In this document: one piece after another, positions 1 to 9,059 of the stretch
Numbering within the stretch: position 1 is the stretch's first letter
Layout of the letters: the number at the start of each line of letters is the position of its first letter
The notes under the pieces: model-generated
The model's input: only the letters and a program-made list of their open reading frames with translations
What the model was told of the DNA's origin: nothing
The model's database searches: none
DNA from: UBA3839 sp963627995
GTDB lineage: Bacteria > Bacteroidota > Bacteroidia > Bacteroidales > Bacteroidaceae
Assembly (NCBI GenBank): GCA_963627995.1
Contig: CAVGCV010000009.1
Location: 7,580 to 71,579 of the forward strand
Reading direction: 5' to 3'
DNA length: 64,000 nt
Position numbers and translations under genes: made by a program

Positions 1-2
1 CG

Positions 3-3000
3 CCAGCCCTTGGCGACATCAAGGACATTCGCCCGATTGTGCAGGACGGGATGTCGGACTCGGCGAGCCTGGACAACGTGTTCGAGTTTCTCGTCATGTC
101 GGGACTTTCGCTGCCGCAGGCCATGGCCATCCTCGTGCCAGAGTCGTTCAACGACAAGAACCCCATCTCGGAGGACTTGAAAGCGTTCTACGAGTATTAC
201 TCGATACTGATGGAGCCATGGGACGGCCCGGCCGCGCTCATGTTCAGCGACGGACGCTTCGCAGGAGGCATGCTCGACAGAAACGGGCTTCGCCCGGCGC
301 GCTACACCATCACGAAGAACGGCATGATGGTTGTGGCGTCGGAAGTGGGCGTGATGGACTTCGACCCGGGAGAAATCGTGCAGAAAGGACGCCTGCAGCC
401 AGGTAAGATTATCCTCATCGACACGCAAGAGGGACAAATCTACTATGACGGCGAAATCAAAGCGAAGTTGGCCGGTGAGCACCCCTACCGCCAATGGCTG
501 TCGACAAACCGCATCCAACTGGAAAAGTTGAAGAGCGGGCGAAAAGTTGAAAATTCGGTGACGAATTACAACCGGAAACTTCTCAACTTCGGATTTGCCC
601 AGGAGGACATCGACCGCACCGTCGTCCCGATGTGCACGACAGGTTCCGAGCCCGTTGCGGCGATGGGCAACGACACGCCGCTGGCCGTGATTTCGGACCG
701 TCCGCAGGTGTTCTTCAACTATTTCCGCCAGCAGTTCGCGCAGGTGACCAACCCCGCCATCGACCCGATACGCGAGGAACTCGTGATGTCGTTGACGGAA
801 TACATCGGCGCCGTCGGCACGAACATCCTCACGCCCGACGAGTCGAACTGCAAGATGGTTCGCCTTCCGCACCCGATACTGACAAACGCCCAGCTCGACA
901 TCCTGTGCAACATCCGCTACAAAGGGTTCAAAACGGTGAAGCTCCCGATGCTGTTTGAATGCAACAAGGGCGAGAGCGGGCTGCGTGCCGCCATCGACGA
1001 ACTTTGCAAGAAAGCGGAGGCCAGCGTGGACGAGGGCGTGAACTACATCATTCTGTCAGACCGCGACATCGACGAGGCGCACGCGGCCATCCCGTCGCTC
1101 CTCGCCGTCAGCGCCGTACACCACTACCTCATCGAGGTGGGCAAACGGGTGCAGACAGCCCTCATCGTGGAGAGCGGGGAAATACGCGAGGTGATGCACG
1201 CCGCATTGCTGCTGGGCTACGGCGCAAGCGCGCTCTGCCCCTACATGACGTTTGCCGTGCTGGACGACTTGGTGAAGCACCATAAGATTCAAGAAGAATA
1301 CGCCACGGCGGAAAAGAACTACATCAAGGCCGTCTGCAAGGGTCTGTTCAAAATCATGTCAAAGATGGGCATCTCGACCATCCGATCCTACCGGGGCGCA
1401 CAGATATTCGAGAGCATCGGACTGAGCGAGGGGCTGCTGAAACGCTATTTCGGCACGGAAATCTCCACGATTGGCGGCGTCGGGCTGCGCGACATCGCAA
1501 AGGATGCCGTGCGCCTGCACGACGAGGCGTTCAAGCCCGAGGAAATCAACGAGTTCCTGCCCAACACGGGGCTGTTCAGCTACCGCCGCGACGGCATCCA
1601 GCACGCCTGGAATCCCGAGACCATCGCCAACCTGCAAATCGCCACACGCCTCGGCAGCTACAAGAAGTTCAAGGAATGGGCGAAATTAGTGGACGAGAAA
1701 GAGAAGCCCATATTCATCCGCGACTACTTCTGTTGGAAAAAGGCACAGAAGCCACTGCCCATCGAGGAGGTCGAGCCTGTGGAAAGCATCGTGAAACACT
1801 TTGTGACGGGAGCCATGTCGTTTGGCGCACTATCCATCGAGGCACACGAGGCGCTGGCCTTGGCCATGAACAAAATTGGCGCGCGGAGCAACACGGGCGA
1901 AGGAGGCGAGGACAACGCACGCTACCACTCTTCGGTGGACGGAGTGAGCCTGTCGTCAAAAACGAAGCAGATTGCATCGGGCCGTTTCGGCGTGACGGCG
2001 GAATACTTGGTCAACGCGGAGGAAATACAAATCAAGGTGGCCCAGGGCGCGAAGCCCGGAGAAGGCGGACAGTTGCCGGGCTTCAAAGTCAACAGAATCA
2101 TTGCGAAAACACGCAACGCCATTCCCGGCATCTCGCTGATTTCGCCGCCACCTCACCACGACATCTACTCCATCGAGGATTTGGCGCAGTTGATCTTCGA
2201 CTTGAAGAACATCAACCCGACCGCTGCCGTCAGCGTGAAGCTCGTTGCGGAAAGCGGCGTGGGCACCATTGCCGCCGGCGTAGCCAAAGCCAAGGCCGAC
2301 CTCATCGTTGTGTCGGGCGCGGAAGGCGGCACAGGCGCATCGCCCGCATCGTCAATGCGCTTCGCCGGCATCTCGCCCGAAATCGGGCTGGCCGAGACGC
2401 AACAAACACTCGTCCTGAATGGCCTGCGCCCGCAAGTGCGCTTACAGACCGACGGGCAATTGAAGACGGCGCGCGACGTCATCCTCATGGCCATGCTGGG
2501 GGCGGACGAGTTCTCGTTCGGAACGCTGCCGCTGATTGTGCTGGGATGCGTGATGATGCGCAAGTGCAACACGAATACCTGCCCCGTAGGTGTGGCCACG
2601 CAGGACGCGAAACTGCGCGAGCGATTCACGGGAAAAGCGGAATATGTGGAAAACTTCTTCCTCTTCCTCGCCCAGCAGGTGCGCGAGTACTTGGCTGAAA
2701 TCGGGGCAAAGAGCCTCGACGACATCATCGGGCGCACCGACCTGATTGAGGTGCATCTGCCCGACGAGACGACCAAGCAGGGCACGATGGACTTCGGCCG
2801 CCTGCTCACCCAGGTGCAGCCGCAATCGCACTGCGCGCTGCATTGGGACGGCCGCCCCTACACAAAGGTCGAGGATGTCAAGGATTTCCAAATCGTGGAT
2901 GTGTGCCGCAAGGCCATCGACGACAAGGAGGAGGTGAACATCGACTACACCATCAAAAACACCGACCGCGCCGTGGGAACGATGCTTTCAGGCGTGATTG

Positions 3001-3707
3001 CCAAGAAATACGGAGAGGAGGGACTGCCCGACTCCACCATCAACATCAAGTTCAAAGGCGCGGCGGGCCAGTCGTTCGGTGCGTTCTTGGCCAAGGGCGT
3101 GAGCGTCAAGCTCGAGGGCGAGGCCAACGACTACTTCGGCAAGGGGCTGTCGGGCGGCCGCATCAGCATCATGCCGCCCACCCGCTCCAACTTCGTTGCC
3201 GAGGACAACATCATCGCAGGCAACACGGGGCTCTATGGAGCGACGTCCGGCGAGCTGTACGTAAACGGGCGTGTGGGCGAACGCTTCGGCGTACGCAACT
3301 CCGGCGCGATTGCCGTGGTGGAGGGCGCGGGCGACCACTGCTGCGAGTACATGACAGGCGGACGCGTCGTGGTGCTCGGCGAGACAGGGCGCAACTTCGC
3401 GGCCGGCATGTCGGGCGGCGTGGCCTACGTGTGGGACAAGAACCACAACTTCGACTATTTCTGCAACATGGACATGGTGGAAATCAACTTGGTGGAGGAA
3501 GCCAGCTACCGCAAGGAACTGCACGAGCTCATCCGCCAGCACTACCTCTACACGGGAAGCGCACTCGCACGGCAGATGCTCGACAACTGGCAACGCTACA
3601 TCGAGGAGTTCATCCAAGTAGTCCCCATCGAGTACAAGCGCGTTCTCCACGAGGAGCAGATGGCGAAGCTGCAACAGAAGATTGCGGACATGCAACGAGA
3701 CTATTAA
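3..3707 (+). CDS. gltB: Glutamate synthase large subunit, 5' end cut by the window
   Basis: Large subunit of glutamate synthase, which makes two glutamates from glutamine and 2-oxoglutarate in the cytoplasm with GltD. The frame is open from base 3, upstream of the first visible ATG at 39, and reads ALGDIKDIRPIVQDGMSDSA, a conserved internal stretch of the glutaminase domain. The N-terminus with its catalytic Cys is therefore outside the window; roughly 270 residues are missing compared with the usual 1500. Seen here: the rest of the amidotransferase domain, the central domain, the FMN synthase domain (from about residue 580 counted from base 39; GARSNTGEGGED, then GAKPGEGGQLPGFKV), the 3Fe-4S cysteines (837, 843 and 848 in that numbering, within CVMMRKCNTNTCPVG) and the C-terminal GXGXG-type domain. 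gltD follows after 41 bases, so the two form an operon. Confidence 0.97.
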   Translation, partial: PALGDIKDIRPIVQDGMSDSASLDNVFEFLVMSGLSLPQAMAILVPESFNDKNPISEDLKAFYEYYSILMEPWDGPAALMFSDGRFAGGMLDRNGLRPARYTITKNGMMVVASEVGVMDFDPGEIVQKGRLQPGKIILIDTQEGQIYYDGEIKAKLAGEHPYRQWLSTNRIQLEKLKSGRKVENSVTNYNRKLLNFGFAQEDIDRTVVPMCTTGSEPVAAMGNDTPLAVISDRPQVFFNYFRQQFAQVTNPAIDPIREELVMSLTEYIGAVGTNILTPDESNCKMVRLPHPILTNAQLDILCNIRYKGFKTVKLPMLFECNKGESGLRAAIDELCKKAEASVDEGVNYIILSDRDIDEAHAAIPSLLAVSAVHHYLIEVGKRVQTALIVESGEIREVMHAALLLGYGASALCPYMTFAVLDDLVKHHKIQEEYATAEKNYIKAVCKGLFKIMSKMGISTIRSYRGAQIFESIGLSEGLLKRYFGTEISTIGGVGLRDIAKDAVRLHDEAFKPEEINEFLPNTGLFSYRRDGIQHAWNPETIANLQIATRLGSYKKFKEWAKLVDEKEKPIFIRDYFCWKKAQKPLPIEEVEPVESIVKHFVTGAMSFGALSIEAHEALALAMNKIGARSNTGEGGEDNARYHSSVDGVSLSSKTKQIASGRFGVTAEYLVNAEEIQIKVAQGAKPGEGGQLPGFKVNRIIAKTRNAIPGISLISPPPHHDIYSIEDLAQLIFDLKNINPTAAVSVKLVAESGVGTIAAGVAKAKADLIVVSGAEGGTGASPASSMRFAGISPEIGLAETQQTLVLNGLRPQVRLQTDGQLKTARDVILMAMLGADEFSFGTLPLIVLGCVMMRKCNTNTCPVGVATQDAKLRERFTGKAEYVENFFLFLAQQVREYLAEIGAKSLDDIIGRTDLIEVHLPDETTKQGTMDFGRLLTQVQPQSHCALHWDGRPYTKVEDVKDFQIVDVCRKAIDDKEEVNIDYTIKNTDRAVGTMLSGVIAKKYGEEGLPDSTINIKFKGAAGQSFGAFLAKGVSVKLEGEANDYFGKGLSGGRISIMPPTRSNFVAEDNIIAGNTGLYGATSGELYVNGRVGERFGVRNSGAIAVVEGAGDHCCEYMTGGRVVVLGETGRNFAAGMSGGVAYVWDKNHNFDYFCNMDMVEINLVEEASYRKELHELIRQHYLYTGSALARQMLDNWQRYIEEFIQVVPIEYKRVLHEEQMAKLQQKIADMQRDY

Positions 3708-3748
3708 CCAAACGACAGCACTGCGACAATAAAATCATAGAAGAAAAA

Positions 3749-5104
3749 ATGGGAAATCCTAAAGCATTCCTAACTGTTCCACGCAAGGAAGCCGGCTACC
3801 GCCCGGTGAACGACCGCATCCACGACTTCGGAGAAGTGGAGCAGACTCTCAATACTAAAGACCGGCAGGAGCAGGCAAGCCGCTGCATGGATTGCGGCGT
3901 TCCGTTCTGCCACTGGGCGTGTCCGCTGGGCAACAAAGACCCCGAATGGAACGACGCGCTCTACCACGGAGAATGGGAAACCGCATACAAGATTCTGAAA
4001 AAGACCAACGACTTCCCCGAGTTTACAGGGCGCATCTGCCCCGCCCTCTGCGAAAAGGCGTGCGTACTCTACCACACCACGGGCGAGGCCGTGACCAACC
4101 GCGAGAACGAGTGTGCCATTGCCGAGCGCGCGTTCACCGAAGGCTACGTGACCATCGAGCACCCCAAGCGCAACGGAAAGAAAGTGGCAGTGGTGGGCGC
4201 GGGACCCGCCGGGCTTGCAGCCGCCAACCAGCTCAACTACAAGGGCTACGAGGTGACCGTGTTCGACAAGAACGAGGCGGCGGGCGGACTGCTGCGTTTT
4301 GGCATCCCGAACTTCAAGCTCAACAAACAAATCATCGACCGCCGCATCAACGTGATGGAGCGCGAGGGCGTGAAGTTCGTGTATGGCGCGAACATCAACA
4401 TGAGTGAGCCCAAGTTTCCGAACGGCGAGATGTTCGACGCCATCGTCCTCGCCACCGGCACGCCAGAGGCACGCGACCTCTCCGTGCCCGGACGCGAGCT
4501 GAAAGGCATACACCTTGCGCTCGACATCCTGTCGCAGCAGAATCGGATTCTTGCCGGACAGAACTTTACGAAAGAACAACTCGTCAGTGCCAAAGGCAAG
4601 CGCGTGCTGGTGGTCGGCGGCGGCGATACGGGGTCGGACTGCATCGGGACCGCCAATCGTCAGGGCGCAAAGAGCGTGACACAAATCGAAATCATGCCCA
4701 AGCCCCCCGTAGGCCACAACCCCTCGACGCCATGGCCCTACTGGCCCGTCATCCTCAAAACGACCTCCAGCCACGAAGAGGGGTGCGAGCGCCGCTGGCT
4801 GCTCAACACCAACAAGTTCATCGGCAAGGACGGGCGCGTGGTCGGCGCGGAGGTGGAAGGCGTGGTCTGGAAGCCGAACCCCGACGGAGGACGCCCCGTC
4901 ATGGAACTCGACGGAAAGAAGGAAATCATCGACTGCGACCTCGTCCTCCTGGCCATGGGCTTCCTAAAGCCCAAGCATCCGAACTACGCGGACAACGTGT
5001 TCCTTGCCGGCGACACGGCATCGGGCGCAAGCCTCGTCGTGCGCGCCATCGCCAGCGGGCGGAAGACTGCCGAGGCCGTAGACGCCTATCTCCAAAAGAA
5101 ATAA
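3749..5104 (+). CDS. gltD: Glutamate synthase small subunit
   Basis: The 451-residue small subunit passes NADPH electrons through FAD and Fe-S centres to GltB. The start ATG at 3749 gives MGNPKAFLTV, the family's normal N-terminus. Cysteines 46, 49, 54 and 58 (CMDCGVPFCHWAC) and 97, 101 and 105 (CPALCEKAC) are the Fe-S ligands. The FAD Rossmann motif GAGPAG lies near residue 150 and the NADPH motif GGGDTGSDC near residue 290. It lies 41 bases after gltB on the same strand and is followed by a strong hairpin shared with the convergent mtgA. All expected residues are present. Confidence 0.97.
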   Translation: MGNPKAFLTVPRKEAGYRPVNDRIHDFGEVEQTLNTKDRQEQASRCMDCGVPFCHWACPLGNKDPEWNDALYHGEWETAYKILKKTNDFPEFTGRICPALCEKACVLYHTTGEAVTNRENECAIAERAFTEGYVTIEHPKRNGKKVAVVGAGPAGLAAANQLNYKGYEVTVFDKNEAAGGLLRFGIPNFKLNKQIIDRRINVMEREGVKFVYGANINMSEPKFPNGEMFDAIVLATGTPEARDLSVPGRELKGIHLALDILSQQNRILAGQNFTKEQLVSAKGKRVLVVGGGDTGSDCIGTANRQGAKSVTQIEIMPKPPVGHNPSTPWPYWPVILKTTSSHEEGCERRWLLNTNKFIGKDGRVVGAEVEGVVWKPNPDGGRPVMELDGKKEIIDCDLVLLAMGFLKPKHPNYADNVFLAGDTASGASLVVRAIASGRKTAEAVDAYLQKK

Positions 5105-5127
5105 GCCGGCACGACAGACCCGCAACA

Positions 5128-5170
5128 AAGCGGCGGGCGCACCCTTACCGAGAGGATGCGCCCGCCGCTT
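5128..5170. terminator. Bidirectional hairpin between gltD and mtgA
   Basis: A perfect 14-bp inverted repeat (5128-5141 with 5157-5170; arm AAGCGGCGGGCGCA) with a 15-base loop lies 23 bases after the gltD stop. mtgA converges from the other side and ends at 5244. The hairpin is GC-rich and ends in AA/TT, so it could stop transcripts from both directions. Confidence 0.7.
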
Positions 5171-5243
5171 ATTTCGTGGACACCATCCATCCTACACGCT
5201 TACACGCGCGAGTCATGCACACGCGCAAGCGGACGCGCAACCG

Positions 5244-5954
5244 CTACTCCTTTGCCTTCTCGTCCGCCAGCTCCTCGCGCGTAGGGAAATGTCCGATGTA
5301 GCGCATCTGGCGCAACGCCCACGTCTGGCGGCGGTACATGTAGGAAGAAGGGTTCCCGCTGTCCATCTTCCGGGGGTTGGGGAGGCTGACCGCAATGAGC
5401 GCGCACTGCCCCTTCGTGAGTTCCTTCGCCGAGCATCCGAAATGCTCGTGCGCCACGGCCTCCGCCCCATAGATGCCGTTGCCCATCTCAATGGTGTTGA
5501 GATAAACCTCCATGATGCGGTGCTTGTCCCAACAAAGCTCTATCAACAGGGTGAAATAGACCTCGAAGCCCTTGCGCAGCCAGCTCGACTCGGGCCACAG
5601 GAACACGTTCTTCGCCGTTTGCTGGCTGATGGTACTTGCGCCACGCCGGCGCTTTCCGTGCTGCGCCTCCTCGTAGGCGTCCTTGATGGCGTCAAAGTCG
5701 AAGCCGTTGTGTCTGAAAAAATTCCCGTCCTCGCACGCCATGGCCGCCAGCGGGAGACTGGGAGACATCTCGTCGAGGGAGACCCACTCGTGCACCAGCT
5801 TGAGCTGCTCGTGGTTGGCGGCCTGCTGCGCCAGCCGGATAAGCATCAGGGGGGAACACGGAACGGGCAGCCACCTGAACGCGACGACGGAAAGGATGGA
5901 CGTGGAGAAGAAGAGGATGAGCAGCCACTTAAGGATTTTTCGAATGCGCCTCAT
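5244..5954 (-). CDS. mtgA: Monofunctional biosynthetic peptidoglycan transglycosylase
   Basis: A 236-residue glycosyltransferase family 51 enzyme that polymerises lipid II into glycan strands at the outer face of the inner membrane. One transmembrane segment (about residues 9-26) anchors it. The catalytic motif is ACEDGNFFRH with Glu75 as the likely general base and His82, followed by GASTISQQTAKN (about 105-116) and ELCWDKHRIMEVYLNTIEMG, the standard conserved blocks. There is no transpeptidase domain, which separates it from class A PBPs, and the length is normal for MtgA. It is convergent with gltD and has no close operon partner. The 446 bases upstream hold a palindromic repeat and the end of the ompA-like gene. 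Confidence 0.95.
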   Translation of the reverse strand: MRRIRKILKWLLILFFSTSILSVVAFRWLPVPCSPLMLIRLAQQAANHEQLKLVHEWVSLDEMSPSLPLAAMACEDGNFFRHNGFDFDAIKDAYEEAQHGKRRRGASTISQQTAKNVFLWPESSWLRKGFEVYFTLLIELCWDKHRIMEVYLNTIEMGNGIYGAEAVAHEHFGCSAKELTKGQCALIAVSLPNPRKMDSGNPSSYMYRRQTWALRQMRYIGHFPTREELADEKAKE

Positions 5955-6085
5955 GTCATGAATCAGGGTGTCAGGTCAATGGATATGCAAACATCACACA
6001 TTCCTCGCAAGGATGGGCTACGTTCTTTTCGACAAAAACACAAAGCTCTGTTTTTCAAAGATTTGAACAGAACGAAGACGGTCTT

Positions 6086-6195
6086 AAAAAACTCCGCAGA
6101 GAAAAGCCCCGCGCTCCGCAGAGAAAAATAATTTCCTCTGCGGACGAAAAAGTTTTTCTCTGCGGAGGTTTCCAGGGCTGCTCCGCAGTGTTTTT
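6086..6195. repeat. 110-bp palindromic intergenic element, copy 1
   Basis: Runs of CTCCGCAG and its complement alternate with A/T-rich spacers, and the right end is CTCCGCAGTGTTTTT. It belongs to the same family as the copies at 22662, 30871, 38628 and 45892. It lies in the 446-base gap 5955-6400 between the mtgA start and the ompA-like stop, where otherwise only a terminator hairpin is visible. Short ORFs across it are by-products of the repeat. Confidence 0.85.
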
Positions 6196-6335
6196 CTGGC
6201 TGGACGCAAGCCTTTGACAGGGAGCGACTTGCACGTCAGGTTCCAGACATCGGGCGTTCGCCAAGCCTTTGCACAAAGCAACGGGCCAGATTCGAGGACG
6301 CGCCGGATTCCCCGCCATTTCCGGAGAACAAGAAA

Positions 6336-6374
6336 GGAGCAGGAAACTGGCGGTGTCACCGCGTCTCCTGCCCC
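6336..6374 (-). terminator. Hairpin after the OmpA-like lipoprotein gene
   Basis: On the minus strand GGGGCAGGA pairs with TCCTGCTCC (one G-T pair), with an inner GCGGTG/ACACCGC stem, and TTTCTT follows. It begins 27 bases after the stop of the gene ending at 6401. Confidence 0.55.
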
Positions 6375-6400
6375 TTGTTTTTTCCGAGCTGACCGGAGGC

Positions 6401-7123
6401 TTATTGGAGCGTGCCTGCGTTGGCCGCGTCAATCATTGCCTGCGAAGCGTAGAGATAAACCTCCACGCGGCGGTTCTGCTGCTTGCCGGCTGCCGTTGAG
6501 TTGTCAGCCACGGGGCTGTCCTGTCCGAGCCCCTGAACGGCCTTGATTTGCGAGGAGCTAACGCCGAGCGAAGTCAGATAGCTGGACACCGACTGCGCGC
6601 GCTGGAGGGAAAGCACCTGGTTGCGGCGTGCGTTCTCCGTTGCGCTCGTCACGCCACGGAAGCCCGAGTTGTCGGTATGTCCCTGAATGGCGACATCCAA
6701 GTCGGGGTTCTGAATGAGTACGTTGTTCGCAAACTGGTAGAGCGAGTTCTTGGCGGTTGCGCTGAGCGTGGACTTACCCGTGTCAAAAAGGATGCCCGAG
6801 TCGAACGTCACCTTCACAGCCTGAAGGCCGTTGGCGTCGGTGATGCTCTGTACTTGCGCGTTCTGCACGGCCTGGGCCGCAGCCTTGGCCTTGTCCATTT
6901 TCTTCCCAATCAGTACGCCTGCACCTGTGCCGACAGCCGTGCCGATGGCCGCGCCAATCACCGTGCTCTTCGTATCCTTTCCAATCAGGTTTCCGACAAT
7001 GCCGCCAAGGAGTGCGCCGCCACCTCCTCCGAGGAGTCCTCCCTTTGTAGTGTTGTTCGCACCACATCCCGACAGGAGCAGTACCGCACTGAGCGCGATT
7101 GCATGAAATTTCAGATTCTTCAT
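6401..7123 (-). CDS. OmpA-family lipoprotein with glycine-zipper domain
   Basis: A 240-residue outer-membrane lipoprotein. The signal peptide ends in the lipobox LLSGC with Cys20 as the likely lipidation site. A Gly-rich segment follows (about residues 28-80, GGLLGGGGGALLGGIVGNLIG and a second Gly/Ala run), resembling glycine-zipper (YMGG/17 kDa antigen) segments. The C-terminal half (about 100-225) is an OmpA-like peptidoglycan-binding domain, with VTFDSGILFDTGKSTLS, a GHTDNSG motif and QNRRVEVYL. It probably ties the outer membrane to peptidoglycan. The start ATG at 7123 gives a proper signal peptide; the frame stays open far upstream but runs antisense to proS. A perfect -7 box lies about 70 bases upstream. 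Confidence 0.92.
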   Translation of the reverse strand: MKNLKFHAIALSAVLLLSGCGANNTTKGGLLGGGGGALLGGIVGNLIGKDTKSTVIGAAIGTAVGTGAGVLIGKKMDKAKAAAQAVQNAQVQSITDANGLQAVKVTFDSGILFDTGKSTLSATAKNSLYQFANNVLIQNPDLDVAIQGHTDNSGFRGVTSATENARRNQVLSLQRAQSVSSYLTSLGVSSSQIKAVQGLGQDSPVADNSTAAGKQQNRRVEVYLYASQAMIDAANAGTLQ

Positions 7124-7190
7124 AATGAAAAAGAATAAAAGGTTGATAAATGTTGAACACAAACTGCGATATGCTATCACAATCTGTGTG

Positions 7191-7198
7191 CAAAGATA
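7191..7198 (-). promoter_or_regulatory. Bacteroidetes -7 box for the OmpA-like gene
   Basis: TATCTTTG on the minus strand matches TAnnTTTG exactly and lies 68 bases upstream of the ATG at 7123. No clear TTTG is seen 19 bases further upstream. Confidence 0.6.
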
Positions 7199-7261
7199 GA
7201 GTTTTTGGCGAAAGGAATAAAGTGCGCGGTGAAAACTTACGCTCCGTGCTGTTATTTTTAG

Positions 7262-7269
7262 TAATTTTG
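7262..7269 (+). promoter_or_regulatory. Bacteroidetes -7 box for proS
   Basis: TAATTTTG matches TAnnTTTG exactly, 32 bases upstream of the proS ATG at 7301. The proS and ompA-like promoters are divergent and about 65 bases apart. Confidence 0.6.
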
Positions 7270-7300
7270 CATCCATATTTTGAAAATCGGGACAACAAAT

Positions 7301-8782
7301 ATGGCAAAAGAACTGAAAGAACTGACCAAGCGCAGCACGAACTACTCGGAGTGGTACAACCAGCTCGTGGTGAAGGCCGACCTCGCCGAGCAGTCGGACG
7401 TGCGCGGCTGCATGGTCATCAAGCCCTACGGCTATGCGATTTGGGAGAAGATGCAACGGAAGCTCGACGACATGTTCAAGGCGACGGGCGTGCAGAACGC
7501 CTATTTTCCCCTGCTCATCCCCAAGTCGTTCCTCAGCCGCGAGGCCGAGCATGTGGAAGGCTTCGCCAAGGAATGCGCCGTGGTGACACACTACCGCCTG
7601 AAGACCAACGAGAGCCACGACGGCGTGGTGGTGGACCCCGCGGCCAAGCTGGAAGAGGAGCTCATCATCCGCCCCACGTCGGAAACCATCATTTGGAACA
7701 CCTACAAGAACTGGATCAAGTCGTACCGCGACCTCCCCATCCTCTGCAACCAATGGTGCAACGTCATGCGCTGGGAGATGCGCACGAGGCTCTTCCTGCG
7801 CACGTCGGAATTTCTTTGGCAGGAGGGGCACACGGCGCACGCCACGCGCGAGGAGGCCGAGGAGCGCGCAAGGCTGATGCTCCGCGTTTACGCCGAATTC
7901 GCGGAGAAACACATGGCTGTGCCTGTCGTCCAGGGCGTGAAGAGCGAGACGGAGCGTTTTGCCGGAGCGCTCGACACCTACACCATCGAGGCCATGATGC
8001 AGGACGGGAAGGCCCTGCAGAGCGGCACGAGCCACTTCCTCGGGCAGAACTTCGGAAAAGCATTCGGCGTGCAGTTCCTCAACAAGGACAACAAGCCCGA
8101 ATACGCATGGGCCACGTCGTGGGGCGTTTCGACCCGCCTGATGGGCGCGCTCATCATGACGCACTCCGACGACAACGGGCTGGTGCTTCCCCCGACACTC
8201 GCCCCCATCCAAGTGGTCATCATCCCGATTTGGAAAACCGACGAGCAGCTCCGGCAAATCAACGAAAAGGTTGCGCAGATACAAGAGACATTCGGCAAGA
8301 TGGGCGTCAGCGTCAAATACGACAACGCGGACAACAAGCGTCCGGGCTTCAAGTTCGCGGACTACGAGCTGAAAGGCATCCCCGTGCGCATCGCCATCGG
8401 CGCGCGCGACTTGGAGAACGGGACGGCGGAGGTCATGCGCCGCGACACCCTTGAGAAAGAGACGCTGCCTCTCGACGGCATCGAAACGGCCGTGAAAGAA
8501 ATGCTCGACGATGTCCAGGCGAGCATCTACCGGAAAGCCAAGGCGTTCCGCGACACGCACATCTACGAGTGCGACGACTACGAGGAGTTCAAGCAAAGGG
8601 TGAAGCAGGGTGGGTTCTTCCTCTGCCACTGGGACGGGACGCCTGAAACCGAAGCGCGCATCAAGGAAGACACGCAGGCCACCATCCGTTGCGTTCCTTT
8701 TGCCTACGAGCAGACGCCCGGCACGGACATGGTGTCGGGGAATCCGTCAAAATATCGCGTAATCATCGCCCGCGCCTACTAA
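7301..8782 (+). CDS. proS: Prolyl-tRNA synthetase, archaeal/eukaryotic-type short form
   Basis: A 493-residue class II aminoacyl-tRNA synthetase that charges tRNA-Pro. Start chosen at 7301 (MAKELKELTK); the frame is open 7 codons further up, but those lie against the -7 box. Class II motif 2 is around RWEMRTRLFLRTSEFLWQEG and motif 3 around ATSWGVSTRLMGALIMTHSD. An anticodon-binding domain and a C-terminal zinc-like domain follow. The length and the lack of the YbaK-like editing insert mark the archaeal-type ProRS common in Bacteroidetes. The trp leader begins 85 bases downstream. Confidence 0.96.
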   Translation: MAKELKELTKRSTNYSEWYNQLVVKADLAEQSDVRGCMVIKPYGYAIWEKMQRKLDDMFKATGVQNAYFPLLIPKSFLSREAEHVEGFAKECAVVTHYRLKTNESHDGVVVDPAAKLEEELIIRPTSETIIWNTYKNWIKSYRDLPILCNQWCNVMRWEMRTRLFLRTSEFLWQEGHTAHATREEAEERARLMLRVYAEFAEKHMAVPVVQGVKSETERFAGALDTYTIEAMMQDGKALQSGTSHFLGQNFGKAFGVQFLNKDNKPEYAWATSWGVSTRLMGALIMTHSDDNGLVLPPTLAPIQVVIIPIWKTDEQLRQINEKVAQIQETFGKMGVSVKYDNADNKRPGFKFADYELKGIPVRIAIGARDLENGTAEVMRRDTLEKETLPLDGIETAVKEMLDDVQASIYRKAKAFRDTHIYECDDYEEFKQRVKQGGFFLCHWDGTPETEARIKEDTQATIRCVPFAYEQTPGTDMVSGNPSKYRVIIARAY

Positions 8783-8816
8783 TTTCACAGCTATCGCGCA
8801 TTTTTCCGAACAAACA

Positions 8817-8848
8817 TTTGCACAATCCGTGAAAACGCTGTTAATTTG
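8817..8848 (+). promoter_or_regulatory. Promoter of the trp operon leader
   Basis: A TTTG at 8817-8820 is followed after 20 bases by TTAATTTG at 8841-8848, one mismatch from TAnnTTTG. Initiation would fall about 10-15 bases upstream of the leader ORF at 8868, as an attenuated operon needs. Confidence 0.6.
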
Positions 8849-8867
8849 CAGCGAAAACAATCCACGA

Positions 8868-8927
8868 ATGTATCTAAGCAGCTACAGATATTGGCGATGG
8901 CAGAGCTTAAGGCGAATCAAGTCGTAA
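8868..8927 (+). CDS. trpL: Putative Trp leader peptide (19 codons)
   Basis: A 19-codon ORF reading MYLSSYRYWRWQSLRRIKS and then TAA. It carries two Trp codons separated by one Arg codon (8892-8894 and 8898-8900) and three Tyr codons, an extreme Trp content for so short a frame. It begins about 20 bases after a plausible promoter and ends 84 bases before an intrinsic terminator that precedes trpB. Ribosome stalling at the Trp codons would sense charged tRNA-Trp. It is too short for automated gene calls. Function is inferred from layout; I recall a Bacteroidetes trp leader motif in the RNA literature but cannot check identity here. Confidence 0.75.
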   Translation: MYLSSYRYWRWQSLRRIKS

Positions 8928-9038
8928 GCCGAATGGTGCTGTCCGCAATACAACGTGTGCTAAACATTGTTTCCAACACATAGCAACGCGATTCAAGAAA
9001 ATAACAACGGAAAGCCTGTCGTACTTACGACAGGCTTT
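8905..9038 (+). promoter_or_regulatory. Transcription attenuator of the trp operon
   Basis: A 12-bp perfect stem (9011-9022 with 9027-9038, loop ACTT) followed by T residues is an intrinsic terminator 22 bases upstream of trpB. The leader sequence GTCGTAAG at 8921-8928, overlapping the leader stop codon, is exactly complementary to CTTACGAC at 9024-9031 in the terminator loop and 3' arm, so it can act as antiterminator. The same segment can also pair TAAGC (8925-8929) with GCTTA (8905-8909). A ribosome stalled on the Trp codons would cover 8905-8909 and free the antiterminator; one at the stop codon would mask it. The 8-bp pairing is short, so the antiterminator is the less certain part. Confidence 0.65.
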
Positions 9039-9059
9039 TTTTCATAAATACGGAAGAAC

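Noticed and set aside
6055..6432. Small ORFs reading LRREKLFRPQRK-like sequence at each palindromic element
   Set aside because: They arise from the repeat itself, occur in several frames, and have no other support.
7124..8629. N-terminal extension of the OmpA-like gene over proS
   Set aside because: The part upstream of 7123 is antisense to proS; a signal peptide with a lipobox begins at 7123 and a promoter lies at 7191.
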